A stretch of DNA of 64,000 bases from Caulobacter rhizosphaerae (GTDB taxonomy: Bacteria > Pseudomonadota > Alphaproteobacteria > Caulobacterales > Caulobacteraceae): contig NZ_CP048815.1 in assembly GCF_010977555.1 (NCBI RefSeq), forward strand, positions 4,084,501 to 4,148,500, in the 5' to 3' direction. Both the position numbers and the translations under genes were made by a program. The notes below the pieces were generated by a model. It was not told where the DNA came from, searched no databases, and was given only the letters and a program-made list of their open reading frames with translations. Positions within the stretch are counted from its first letter, which is position 1, and the number at the start of each line of letters is the position of its first letter. Below, one piece after another: positions 8,746-15,774 of the stretch.

Positions 8746-9405
8746 TCAGCGGAGCGGAAAACCCCAGCGCGCGACACCCTGGTCGGCCTCGGCCGCCCGG
8801 GCCACGGCGCGCGCCACTTCGGCGGGGGCGTCGCCGGAGGCCCAGCGTTCGGCCAGGGTCTCGATCAGGCGGCGGGTCTGGGCGTTGTGCAGTCCCTCGG
8901 TCGGGTCGCTGGCGTCGGTGCGCAGCTTGTCAACATAGAGCGCCGCGGCGCGGGGCGAGGCCGAGATCAGGTCGACCAGATAGGTCGCGGCCGTCTCGAA
9001 GGCCTCGCCGCCCAGGGCCTCGTCGCTGACGTCGCGCACCAGCCATACGCAGAGGAATTCCAGGGGCCCGACATTGCGGCTGTTGGTGCGCAGCGGGCCG
9101 CCCAGCCCCAATCCCGCAAAGCCGCCCGCGCCCCAAGCCGGCAGGCGGGTCGAGGGCAGGCGCGCGGTCATCAGGGCCTGGGCCAGGGCGTCGGCGACCA
9201 GGACCTTGACCTCGTGGTCGCCGAAATGGTCGACGGCGGCCAGCAGCTTGGCGAATCCGGGATACAGCGCCTCGCCCAGGTCCAGGCACACGCGCTCCAG
9301 CACGTCGACCCGGCCGTCGAGGGTGGGTTGCCCTTGCAGGCCCTCGACCAGGGCCTGGGCGGCGCCGAACCAGTCCGGCTCGGCCTTGAGGATGCGTTCG
9401 GCCAT
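8746..9405 (-). CDS. Unknown T3SS-cluster protein, 219 residues
   Basis: I do not recognise this 219-residue soluble protein. It is mostly helical, has no signal peptide, and carries a distinctive segment GPLEFLCVWLVRDVSDEAL (about 113-131) followed by SPRAAALYVDKLRTDASDP. It is the second gene of a minus-strand pair, 18 bp after the 76-residue gene, inside the T3SS cluster. The pair is preceded by the CTAGGGAA dyad shared with two other units of the system. A chaperone or regulator of the small upstream protein is possible but only a guess. The frame is favoured over overlapping plus-strand frames because its composition is protein-like and it has a sensible operon position. Confidence 0.7.
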   Translation of the reverse strand: MAERILKAEPDWFGAAQALVEGLQGQPTLDGRVDVLERVCLDLGEALYPGFAKLLAAVDHFGDHEVKVLVADALAQALMTARLPSTRLPAWGAGGFAGLGLGGPLRTNSRNVGPLEFLCVWLVRDVSDEALGGEAFETAATYLVDLISASPRAAALYVDKLRTDASDPTEGLHNAQTRRLIETLAERWASGDAPAEVARAVARAAEADQGVARWGFPLR

Positions 9406-9423
9406 GACGCCGGGACGCTAGCC

Positions 9424-9654
9424 TCAGCCGAAGCCGTTGTCGCGGGTGTCGGTGAGCCGATCGCTGACCGCGCGGGCCGCACTGTCGAGATCACGATGGG
9501 CGGAGGACAGGCTCAGGGCGCCTTCCTGCCGCGAGAAGGCCGAGAAATCGCCGAACGCCTGGCCCTGACGGCCGGCGACGGACGGCGAGGCGCTGTCCAG
9601 GCCCCGGGCCCAGACGCCGGAGACGGCGTTGGCGTCGATGCGGATGGTGGACAT
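9424..9654 (-). CDS. Small unknown T3SS-cluster protein, 76 residues, possible secreted substrate
   Basis: A 76-residue hydrophilic protein with Ser/Ala-rich composition (DFSAFSRQEGALSLSS) and no signal peptide or membrane segment. A strong AAGGAG ribosome site lies 6 nt before ATG 9654. It begins a two-gene minus-strand operon divergent from the histidine kinase, with the shared CTAGGGAA dyad about 43 bp upstream. Size, solubility and regulation are compatible with a small T3SS substrate, but no family is recognised. It does not show the N..S..V helix of needle subunits, so the 3642-3947 gene is the better needle candidate. Confidence 0.65.
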   Translation of the reverse strand: MSTIRIDANAVSGVWARGLDSASPSVAGRQGQAFGDFSAFSRQEGALSLSSAHRDLDSAARAVSDRLTDTRDNGFG

Positions 9655-9697
9655 GGCGGACTCCTTCGCACCCTGGATACGGCTGAGAACGCGCCGA

Positions 9698-9721
9698 CGC
9701 CATTCGGGTTTTCCCTAGTGA
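9698..9721 (-). promoter_or_regulatory. CTAGGGAA dyad, copy 1 (divergent 76-aa gene / kinase promoter)
   Basis: Read on the minus strand this contains CACTAGGGAAAACCCGAATG (9701-9720). The same element occurs at 14234-14256 and 17392-17407. It ends about 43 bp before the 76-residue gene and lies about 25 bp before the kinase start, in an intergenic space of only 92 bp. I infer a binding site for the FixJ-type regulator encoded at 10820-11476; an alternative-sigma promoter element is a second possibility. Confidence 0.6.
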
Positions 9722-9746
9722 GACCGCCTGTCGCAGGGGGCCGGTC

Positions 9747-10823
9747 ATGAGGGCGCTGCGTCTGCATGCGCCGGACCTGGATCCGGCCGAGGCCGCCTTC
9801 GCCGCCCTGGACCTCGCGGTCGGGGCGTTCGAGGGCGCGCCGCCGCGCCTGGTCTGGCGCACCGACGCCTTCGCCCGGCTGATGCCGGGGGCCTCGCCCG
9901 GCGACATCGCGCCGCCCGCCCTGGACGCCGCGTTGGCGGCGGCCGAGCGCGGCGAGACCGGCTCCCTTCCGCTGGAGGGCGGCGAAGCGGTGCTGGAGGT
10001 CCGCCCGGGCCGCAGCGCCGACGGGCGGCTTTACCTGAAGCTCTCCGACGCCGCCGAGCGCCAGGAGGCCGAGGCGCGGCGGCTGGCCGATCGCGAGCGC
10101 CTGCTGTTGACCTCGCGGGTGATGTCGGTCGGCGAGATGGCGACCATGATCGCCCACGAGCTGAACCAGCCGATCGGCTCGATCGCCAACATCGTGCGCG
10201 GGCTGAAGGCGCGGCTGTCGCGCGACGCCCTGACCGTGGCCGACGGCGTCGAGGCCCTGGACAAGGCCGCCGACCAGGCGTTGTACGCCTCCGGCGTGAT
10301 CCAGCGCATGCGCTCGTTCGTCGAGCAGCGCCAGCCGCAGGTCGAGCCCCTGGACCTGCCGCGCCTGGCCCGGGCCACCCTTGACCTGCTGGATTGGGAA
10401 ATCGCCCGCGACCGCGTCTCGGCCCAGACGGTGTTCGACGACGACCTGCCGCCGGTGCTGGGCGACGCGGTGATGATCCAGCAGGTGCTGGTCAACCTGG
10501 CCCGCAACGGCCTGGACGCCATGCGAAGCGAGCCCCAGCCCCGCCGCCTGGCCATTGCCGGCCGTCGCCTGGAGGGCTCGACGCGGATGGTCGAGCTGAC
10601 CGTGGCCGACAGCGGCCCCGGCGTATCGGAAGAGGCGGCCGGCCGGATGTTCTCGCCGTTCTTCTCGACCAAGCCCGGCGGCATGGGCGTGGGGCTGGGG
10701 ATCTGCCGCTCGATCATCGAGCTGCATCGCGGTCGCCTCTGGCACACCCGCGAAGGTCAGGAATCGGGGGGAAGCGTGTTCCACATCGCGCTGCCGACGG
10801 CGCGCCAGGAGGATGAACCATGA
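9747..10823 (+). CDS. Cytoplasmic sensor histidine kinase of the T3SS cluster
   Basis: A 358-residue kinase without transmembrane segments. The N-terminal about 110 residues look like a degenerate PAS-type sensor, followed by a HisKA domain with MIAHELNQPIGSI (phospho-His about 137) and a HATPase domain with N box NLARNGLDAM (about 250-259), DSGPG (288-292), and the F and G2 motifs SPFFSTKPGGMGVGLGI. The H box is of the FixL/DctB-like class that pairs with FixJ/LuxR-type regulators. The stop overlaps the response-regulator start (ATGA), and that gene overlaps sctQ, so sensor, regulator and export-apparatus genes share one transcript. The likely role is input for T3SS expression; the signal is unknown. 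Confidence 0.88.
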   Translation: MRALRLHAPDLDPAEAAFAALDLAVGAFEGAPPRLVWRTDAFARLMPGASPGDIAPPALDAALAAAERGETGSLPLEGGEAVLEVRPGRSADGRLYLKLSDAAERQEAEARRLADRERLLLTSRVMSVGEMATMIAHELNQPIGSIANIVRGLKARLSRDALTVADGVEALDKAADQALYASGVIQRMRSFVEQRQPQVEPLDLPRLARATLDLLDWEIARDRVSAQTVFDDDLPPVLGDAVMIQQVLVNLARNGLDAMRSEPQPRRLAIAGRRLEGSTRMVELTVADSGPGVSEEAAGRMFSPFFSTKPGGMGVGLGICRSIIELHRGRLWHTREGQESGGSVFHIALPTARQEDEP

Positions 10824-11476
10824 CTTCCGTCCAAGACGCCGCCGGTTCGCGTCCGGAGACGCCCCGCAGCCTCGGCGCGGTCTGCCTGGTCGACGACCAC
10901 GGCGAGTTCCGCCAGTCGGCCGCCTGGTGGCTGGAAAGCCTGGGCTATGCGGTGACGACCTATGACGACCCGCAGGCCTTCCTCGACGCCGGCGACCCGC
11001 CGCCCGACGCCTGCCTGCTGTTCGACGTGCGCATGCCGACCATGTCCGGACTGGAGCTGCTGGACGCGGTCAAGGCGCGCGGCTGCGAGCGGCCGGTGAT
11101 CTTCATGACCGGCCATGCCGACGTGCCGCTGGCGGTGGAGGCGATGAAGAAGGGCGCGATCACCTTCCTGGAGAAGCCCTTCCAGGAGGCGGCGCTGGAG
11201 GAGGCCCTGGGCCTGGCCTTCGCCCGGCTGCACCCCGCGACCACGCCGGGCCAGGACCTCTACGCCCGCCGGCTGGCCAGCCTGACCGAACGCGAGCGCG
11301 AGGTGATGGCCCTGGTCGTCGCCGGGCGGGTCAACAAGATCATCGCCTACGAGCTGGGCATCAGCCCCAAGACCGTCGAGCTGCACCGCTCGCGGATCAT
11401 GGCCAAGATGGAGGCGGCCAGCCTGACCGAGCTGGTTCGCATGGCCATCACCGGCACGACGGACGGCGACGCATGA
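10820..11476 (+). CDS. FixJ/NarL-type response regulator of the T3SS cluster
   Basis: A 218-residue regulator with an N-terminal receiver domain: acidic pocket VDDH (24-27), phospho-acceptor Asp about 69 in LLFDVRMPTMSG, and conserved Lys about 119 in FLEKPF. A LuxR/FixJ helix-turn-helix follows (about 153-205: LTEREREVMALVVAG, then NKIIAYELGISPKTVELHRS). Its partner kinase is immediately upstream and the sctQ start overlaps its stop (ATGA). I infer that it binds the CTAGGGAA dyad found in front of three accessory units of this system; the partly palindromic form of the site suits a dimeric LuxR-type regulator. Confidence 0.9.
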   Translation: MTSVQDAAGSRPETPRSLGAVCLVDDHGEFRQSAAWWLESLGYAVTTYDDPQAFLDAGDPPPDACLLFDVRMPTMSGLELLDAVKARGCERPVIFMTGHADVPLAVEAMKKGAITFLEKPFQEAALEEALGLAFARLHPATTPGQDLYARRLASLTEREREVMALVVAGRVNKIIAYELGISPKTVELHRSRIMAKMEAASLTELVRMAITGTTDGDA

Positions 11477-12468
11477 CCGACGTGCTGGACGCCGAACCGA
11501 TGGTTCTTGATCTGGAGCGCTTCGACTCCGCGCAGGTCGCCGCCCGCAACCGGGCCCTGGCGGTGATGTCCGCCCTCCCCGTCCCCGACCTGCGTGTCGG
11601 CGCAAGCCTGGTCGAGCCGCCGCCGGGTCCGTGGATACTGTTCGGATCGGAAGCCGAGGCGCCGCGCCTGGCGATCCTGGTCCTGGACGGCGCTCCGTTC
11701 GCGCCAGCGGACGACGCCGCCCTGCTGGTGGCGCTGGACCGCCTGGAGCCGGTGCTGGCGGCCATCGAGGCGGTGACGGGCCTTAGTCTCGACCCCACCG
11801 ACATCTCCAGACGGCCTTCGGAGGCGGGAATCGCCATCGCCCTGGACGTCGCGCGGGAGGCCGAGACGGCGACGAGCCGCGTGGTCCTGCACATCCCCGC
11901 CGACGCGCCCGCCACTTGGCCGGCCCCGGCGATCGACCTTTCCAGCGACGGCGCCCACCTGGCCGTGCCGATCGCCGGGACACTGGTTCTGGACGCCGCC
12001 GTCGTCTCCGCCGCCCGTGTCGCCGCCTTGAGGGCCGGCGACATCGTGCTGGCCGGCTGGGGCCCTCGTCGAGCGGGCGACGCCCGCCTGACCCTGCCCG
12101 ACCGCCGACTGATCGGACGCTTCGACCCCGCCGACCGCCGCTTCACCGTCATCACCCTGGAGGAGAGCGCCATGACCGCGCCACCCCTGGACGCCTTCGT
12201 CCAACCGGCCGAGGCCGCCGTTCCCGACACCTCCCCCGTCGCGCCCGCCGACCTGCCCGTGAGCCTCCGGGTGATGCTGGGCGAGGCCAGCCTGCCCCTG
12301 TCGGAGCTGACCGGCCTGCGCCCCGGCTCGACCGTGGTGCTGGGCGGCTCGGCCCGTGACGCCACGGCCGTGCTGCTGGCCGGCGACCACCCTATCGCCA
12401 CCGGAAAACTGGTGGCCGTGGGCGAGGCCTACGGCGTGCTGATCGAACAGTTGGCGAAGGGAGCCTGA
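11473..12468 (+). CDS. sctQ: T3SS C-ring/sorting-platform protein SctQ
   Basis: A 331-residue protein whose C-terminal 75 residues form a SPOA domain (LPVSLRVMLGEASLPLSEL, then LRPGSTVVLGGS and AYGVLIEQL), the hallmark of SctQ/FliN-type C-ring proteins. The N-terminal 230 residues are divergent, as usual. It overlaps the response-regulator stop by ATGA and lies 6 bp before sctR. An in-frame ATG at 12172 (residue 234) has a strong ribosome site, so a separate 98-residue SPOA-only product is likely, as in Yersinia YscQ and Salmonella SsaQ/SpaO. Full-length and short forms together build the pods of the sorting platform. Confidence 0.88.
   Translation: MTDVLDAEPMVLDLERFDSAQVAARNRALAVMSALPVPDLRVGASLVEPPPGPWILFGSEAEAPRLAILVLDGAPFAPADDAALLVALDRLEPVLAAIEAVTGLSLDPTDISRRPSEAGIAIALDVAREAETATSRVVLHIPADAPATWPAPAIDLSSDGAHLAVPIAGTLVLDAAVVSAARVAALRAGDIVLAGWGPRRAGDARLTLPDRRLIGRFDPADRRFTVITLEESAMTAPPLDAFVQPAEAAVPDTSPVAPADLPVSLRVMLGEASLPLSELTGLRPGSTVVLGGSARDATAVLLAGDHPIATGKLVAVGEAYGVLIEQLAKGA
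12159..12174 (+). promoter_or_regulatory. Internal ribosome site and start codon inside sctQ
   Basis: GGAGGAGAG at 12159-12167 is followed by ATG 12172-12174 in the sctQ frame. The AGGAG core is 6 nt from the ATG, better than most starts in this cluster. The product would be 98 residues (12172-12468), just the linker and SPOA domain, matching the known short SctQ-C isoforms of other T3SSs. Confidence 0.65.
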
Positions 12469-12474
12469 CCCCGG

Positions 12475-13137
12475 ATGGACCTGTCGTCGTTCACCCCCGG
12501 CTCGGCCCTGATCACCGTCATCCTGCTGGCCCTTGCGCCGTTCGTGGCGGTGATGGTCACCTCGTTCACCAAGATCGTCGTCACCCTCAGCCTGCTGCGC
12601 AACGCCCTGGGCCTGCAGCAGGTGCCGCCCAACATCGTGCTCAATGGCCTAGCCCTGATCTTGACCCTGTACGTGATGTACCCGGTCGGCCAGCAGATGG
12701 CCGCCGCCAACCAGGACGTCAAACCCGTCGCCGCCGTCAGCAGCGACACCCAGGCGCTGTTCACCTACGCCGACAAGGCCAAGGAGCCGCTGCGCGCCTT
12801 CCTGATGAAGCATTCGACGCCGCGCGAGCGGGCCTTCTTCCTGAAGACCGCCCAGCGCATCAACGGCCCGGACAAGGCCCGCGCCATGACCCAGCGCGAC
12901 TTCATCGTGGTGGTGCCGGCCTTCACCGTCTCGGAGTTGGCGGCCGCCTTCCAGATCGGCTTCCTGATCTTCCTGCCCTTCCTGATCATCGACCTGGTGG
13001 TCTCCAACATCCTGCTGGCCATGGGCATGATGATGCTGTCGCCGACGACGGTGTCCCTGCCCTTCAAGCTGCTGCTGTTCGTGCTGATCGACGGCTGGGT
13101 GAAACTCGCCCACGGCCTGGTCCTGTCCTACACGTGA
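12475..13137 (+). CDS. sctR: T3SS export gate protein SctR
   Basis: A 220-residue integral membrane protein of the SctR/FliP family. It has hydrophobic segments near residues 12-32, 52-70, 158-185 and 195-215, and the conserved block NILLAMGMMMLSP followed by SLPFKLLLFVLIDGW. The periplasmic loop contains the polar helix TPRERAFFLKTAQRINGPD. It assembles as a pentamer with SctS and SctT into the helical export gate. It has no signal peptide, unlike some FliP proteins. It lies between sctQ and sctS in the order Q-R-S-T typical of T3SS clusters. Confidence 0.95.
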   Translation: MDLSSFTPGSALITVILLALAPFVAVMVTSFTKIVVTLSLLRNALGLQQVPPNIVLNGLALILTLYVMYPVGQQMAAANQDVKPVAAVSSDTQALFTYADKAKEPLRAFLMKHSTPRERAFFLKTAQRINGPDKARAMTQRDFIVVVPAFTVSELAAAFQIGFLIFLPFLIIDLVVSNILLAMGMMMLSPTTVSLPFKLLLFVLIDGWVKLAHGLVLSYT

Positions 13138-13147
13138 GGAGCCTCCG

Positions 13148-13420
13148 ATGATGAACGCCCAGGCCATCGAGCTGGTGAACCAGGCGCTGTGGATGGTGCT
13201 GATGCTGTCAGCCCCGCCGATCGTCGCCGCCTCGGTGGTCGGGGTGGCCGTGGCCATCATCCAGTCGGCCACCCAGTTGCAGGAGCAGACCCTGCAGTAC
13301 GCCGCCAAGTTCTTCGCCATCGTGCTGACGATCTTCCTGACGGCCAGCCTGCTGGGCGGCACGCTCTACCGGTTCGGCGACCGGGTGTTCACCGAGTTCC
13401 CGGCCATGGTCCGCCGCTGA
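13148..13420 (+). CDS. sctS: T3SS export gate protein SctS
   Basis: A 90-residue membrane protein with two hydrophobic helices (about 12-36 and 50-72), the standard size and topology for SctS/FliQ. The conserved turn AIIQSATQLQEQTLQYAAK between the helices is family-diagnostic. A GAGGAG ribosome site lies 6 nt before ATG 13148. The stop codon overlaps the sctT start (TGATG), so the two are translationally coupled. Confidence 0.95.
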   Translation: MMNAQAIELVNQALWMVLMLSAPPIVAASVVGVAVAIIQSATQLQEQTLQYAAKFFAIVLTIFLTASLLGGTLYRFGDRVFTEFPAMVRR

Positions 13421-14229
13421 TGCCGGAGACGGCGCCGGACTGGCTGGGCGCGATCTTCGCCAATACCCTGGTGCTGGCCGTGGGGGCGACGCGGATCGCC
13501 GCGGCCTTCATGCTCCTGCCCCTGCTGTCGCCGGAGACCGTGCCGGCGCTCGTGCGCAACTCGATCTTCCTGGCCTTCGGGGTGATCGTCATCACCCTGC
13601 AGCCGCAGATCGCCCACAGCGACTTGCCGACCGTCCAGTGGATCCTGATCTTCGGCAAGGAGGCGCTGATCGGGGTGGTCATCGGCTTCTTCTTCGGCAC
13701 CATGCTGTGGGCCTTCGAGGCGGCGGGCCAGATCATCGACGCCAAGGTCGGGGCGACCATGGCCCAGGTCGTCGATCCCCTGAGCGGCCACCAGACCTCG
13801 CTGAACGGCGAGTTCCTGGCGCGGCTGGCCAATTTCGTCTTCATGTTTTCCGGCGGGCTGCTGCTGCTGGTCGGCACGGTCCTGGACAGCTATGCGGTCT
13901 GGCCGATCGGCAGCCTGACGCCCGTGTTGTCCTTGCGCAGTCTGTCGCTATTCGAGGGCGAGTTCTCGCGGTTGATGGTGCTGGCGGTGATGCTGGCCAC
14001 GCCCGCCCTGGCCATCCTCTACCTGGTCGACGGCGGCCTGGGGCTGATCAACCGCTACGCCCCGCAGCTGAACGTCTTCTCGCTCGGCCTGGCCATCAAG
14101 TCGTGGATCGCCACGGCGGTGGTGCTGGCCATGCTGACCGGCCTGGTCCAGTTGCTGCTGAACGAGATCGGCGCGCGGCCCTCGACCATCCTGCAGGTGC
14201 TGCGGGCGATGTCGGGACAGGCGCACTAA
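13420..14229 (+). CDS. sctT: T3SS export gate protein SctT
   Basis: A 269-residue polytopic membrane protein of the SctT/FliR family, started at ATG 13420, which overlaps the sctS stop. The longer open frame upstream overprints sctS. It has about six hydrophobic segments and the family segment FEAAGQIIDAKVGATMAQV followed by VDPLSGHQTSLNGEF. It caps the SctR5-SctS4-SctT1 export gate. In many clusters sctU follows directly, but here the next genes are accessory, so sctU must lie elsewhere, probably upstream of sctV outside the window. Confidence 0.93.
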   Translation: MPETAPDWLGAIFANTLVLAVGATRIAAAFMLLPLLSPETVPALVRNSIFLAFGVIVITLQPQIAHSDLPTVQWILIFGKEALIGVVIGFFFGTMLWAFEAAGQIIDAKVGATMAQVVDPLSGHQTSLNGEFLARLANFVFMFSGGLLLLVGTVLDSYAVWPIGSLTPVLSLRSLSLFEGEFSRLMVLAVMLATPALAILYLVDGGLGLINRYAPQLNVFSLGLAIKSWIATAVVLAMLTGLVQLLLNEIGARPSTILQVLRAMSGQAH

Positions 14230-14233
14230 CCGT

Positions 14234-14256
14234 CACTAGGGAATACCCTGATGGGG
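14234..14256 (+). promoter_or_regulatory. CTAGGGAA dyad, copy 2 (before the self-cleaving protein)
   Basis: The segment contains CACTAGGGAATACCCTGATG (14234-14253), nearly identical to the minus-strand copy at 9701-9720, and in the same orientation relative to the gene it precedes. It ends 91 bp before ATG 14348. A small inverted repeat (TGGGGTACGCCCCA, 14252-14265) overlaps its 3' end. Presumed regulator site or special promoter element that gives this gene its own start downstream of sctT. Confidence 0.62.
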
Positions 14257-14347
14257 TACGCCCCAGCTAGCGGCCCCGTCGCGTCCGGCGCCAACTGTCG
14301 ATCGAGGCCGCAGGACGCGGCCGGCACGATTGGACAGGGGTTGAAGG

Positions 14348-15163
14348 ATGACCAGCATCAACACGGCCTTGGCGAGCGCCGTGAACGCCAGCTTGCTGAC
14401 GGAGATCGGGGCCGCGATGGGCCAGGGACTGCGGACGTTCGGGGCCATGCAGTTCACGCTCGGCCTGATGGCCGGCGGGGCCTTCCAGGCCGCGCCCAGC
14501 CAGCCGAAGTTCACCGCCGCCATGCCCGAAAGCGGCAAGGCCGAGATCGACCTGGGCGACGGCAACACCCTGTCGATCAACGAGGCCAGCTCGGAGGTCG
14601 TCATCCGCGACGCCGACGGCAACGCCACGCGCATCTGGGGCGATCCCCACGTCAGCTACAATGGCAAGCAGGTCGGAGACTTCTGGGGCACGACCACCTT
14701 CGTGCTCGAGAACGGCACCAAGATCACGATCAACACCGAAACCTCCAAGTGGAACAACATGACCTACGCCGAGCAGATCGTGGTCACGCGCGGCGACCAG
14801 GCCTTGGTGATCGACGGGGTCAGCGAGCAGACCAAGGGCGACCTGAAGGTCTCGCTGGGCGGTAGCGGCCATGCGCTCGACGCTGCCCATGACGACGGCC
14901 TGGTGATCAAGGAGAACGACGGCGCCGGCAGCGGCTGGACCAGCTCGATCACCGGCGCCGCCGTCGGCCAAGCCGACTTCAACCTGACCAAGCCGGGCGC
15001 CGAGGGCCTGCGCGAGGCTCTGGAAGCCTTCAATTCCACCCTCGGTCTGATGCTGACCGGCTGGCTGCTGGGCAATCTGGTCAAGGGCGACATCGACGTC
15101 GCCGCGACCGTGGCGGCGAAGCCCTTCGCGGCCCTGCCGCTGGTGAACGCGGCCCGGTTCTGA
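14348..15163 (+). CDS. Candidate T3SS substrate with DUF1521 self-cleavage (MIIA) domain
   Basis: A 271-residue protein without signal peptide. Residues about 60-190 match the DUF1521 / metal-ion-inducible autocleavage domain: ADGNATRIWGDPHVSYNGK (GDPH at 98-101), then VGDFWGTTTFVLENGTKIT. In the rhizobial T3SS effectors NopE1/NopE2 such domains cut themselves between Asp and Pro of GDPH when metal ions such as calcium are supplied. By analogy this protein would split into an N-terminal about 99-residue and a C-terminal about 172-residue fragment. The N terminus is Ser/Thr/Ala-rich, as in T3SS export signals. A copy of the regulon dyad lies upstream and a strong terminator follows. The C-terminal helices (220-250) are partly hydrophobic. 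Confidence 0.82.
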   Translation: MTSINTALASAVNASLLTEIGAAMGQGLRTFGAMQFTLGLMAGGAFQAAPSQPKFTAAMPESGKAEIDLGDGNTLSINEASSEVVIRDADGNATRIWGDPHVSYNGKQVGDFWGTTTFVLENGTKITINTETSKWNNMTYAEQIVVTRGDQALVIDGVSEQTKGDLKVSLGGSGHALDAAHDDGLVIKENDGAGSGWTSSITGAAVGQADFNLTKPGAEGLREALEAFNSTLGLMLTGWLLGNLVKGDIDVAATVAAKPFAALPLVNAARF

Positions 15164-15185
15164 ACCCTCGCCGAGACCGCGTTGG

Positions 15186-15220
15186 ATCCCGGATCCGCTC
15201 GCGCGGGTCCGGGATTTTTC
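15186..15220 (+). terminator. Intrinsic terminator after the DUF1521 gene
   Basis: A stem of 13 bp, ATCCCGGATCCGC (15186-15198) paired with GCGGGTCCGGGAT (15203-15215) with one G-U pair and a TCGC loop, runs directly into TTTTT. It ends the plus-strand accessory gene and possibly the whole sctQRST transcript. Confidence 0.85.
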
Positions 15221-15256
15221 ATGCCTGAAGACAGGTTCGCCTGATCGCGGCGCTAT

Positions 15257-15745
15257 CTAGTCCGCGTTGGTGCGCACCACGACCGGCAGGCCCGCCGGCG
15301 GAACGGCAAGGGCGGGACCTGGCTCGACTCCGGCGACCATGAACCGACGGGGCCCGGCCTTGTAGCCGAACGACCAGTACTGCCCGGCCAGGGCGCGCGC
15401 CGGCGGCGTCGATGAAGGATCGGGAAGCCAGCCGCCTTCGGCCGCGGCCTTCCGGTAATAGGCGGCGATCGCCTCGCGCCCCAGCCCGACGGGCGCACGA
15501 TAGACCTTGGTGCTGACGTTCGGGGCGCGCCAGATCTGCGGCTCGGCGGCCAGCCCCGTTTCGAGCACGCGATCATAGTCGCCGGCCGAGGCCTGGCTCA
15601 GAGGCAAGGTGCGGGCGTCGACGAACTGCGCCGGCGGCGCGGGGGTTCGCGCAGCCGGCGCCTGGCCGCACGCGGCCAGGCCAAGGGTCATGGCGAGAGC
15701 CGCGCCCAGCAAGGACGCGGCAAAGGGGGTCGTCGGTCGCGTCAT
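15257..15745 (-). CDS. Predicted lipoprotein downstream of the 514-residue gene
   Basis: A 162-residue protein with a lipoprotein signal peptide (LGLAACGQ; lipidated Cys about residue 26), started at ATG 15745. The mature part has a Pro/Ala-rich linker, then a compact domain with REAIAAYYRKAAAEGGWLP and YWSFGYKAGPRRFMVAGVEP, a fold-like pattern seen in small periplasmic lipoproteins. The family is not recognised with confidence. It lies 29 bp after the 514-residue gene on the same strand and is probably co-transcribed under the CTAGGGAA dyad. A pilotin for SctC is conceivable from size and lipidation, but no pilotin signature is visible. Confidence 0.75.
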   Translation of the reverse strand: MTRPTTPFAASLLGAALAMTLGLAACGQAPAARTPAPPAQFVDARTLPLSQASAGDYDRVLETGLAAEPQIWRAPNVSTKVYRAPVGLGREAIAAYYRKAAAEGGWLPDPSSTPPARALAGQYWSFGYKAGPRRFMVAGVEPGPALAVPPAGLPVVVRTNAD

Positions 15746-15774
15746 CAGGCCTCGACGTCGGCGGTGCGCCGGCG

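Noticed and set aside
8473..9750. Plus-strand open frame of 425 codons across the unknown minus-strand pair
   Set aside because: Composition is Gly/Arg/Gln-rich overprint; the minus-strand genes have protein-like composition, and the 76-residue gene has a strong ribosome site.
13189..13419. Upstream extension of the sctT frame
   Set aside because: It overprints sctS in another phase; the TGATG overlap at 13418-13422 gives a SctT of normal length.
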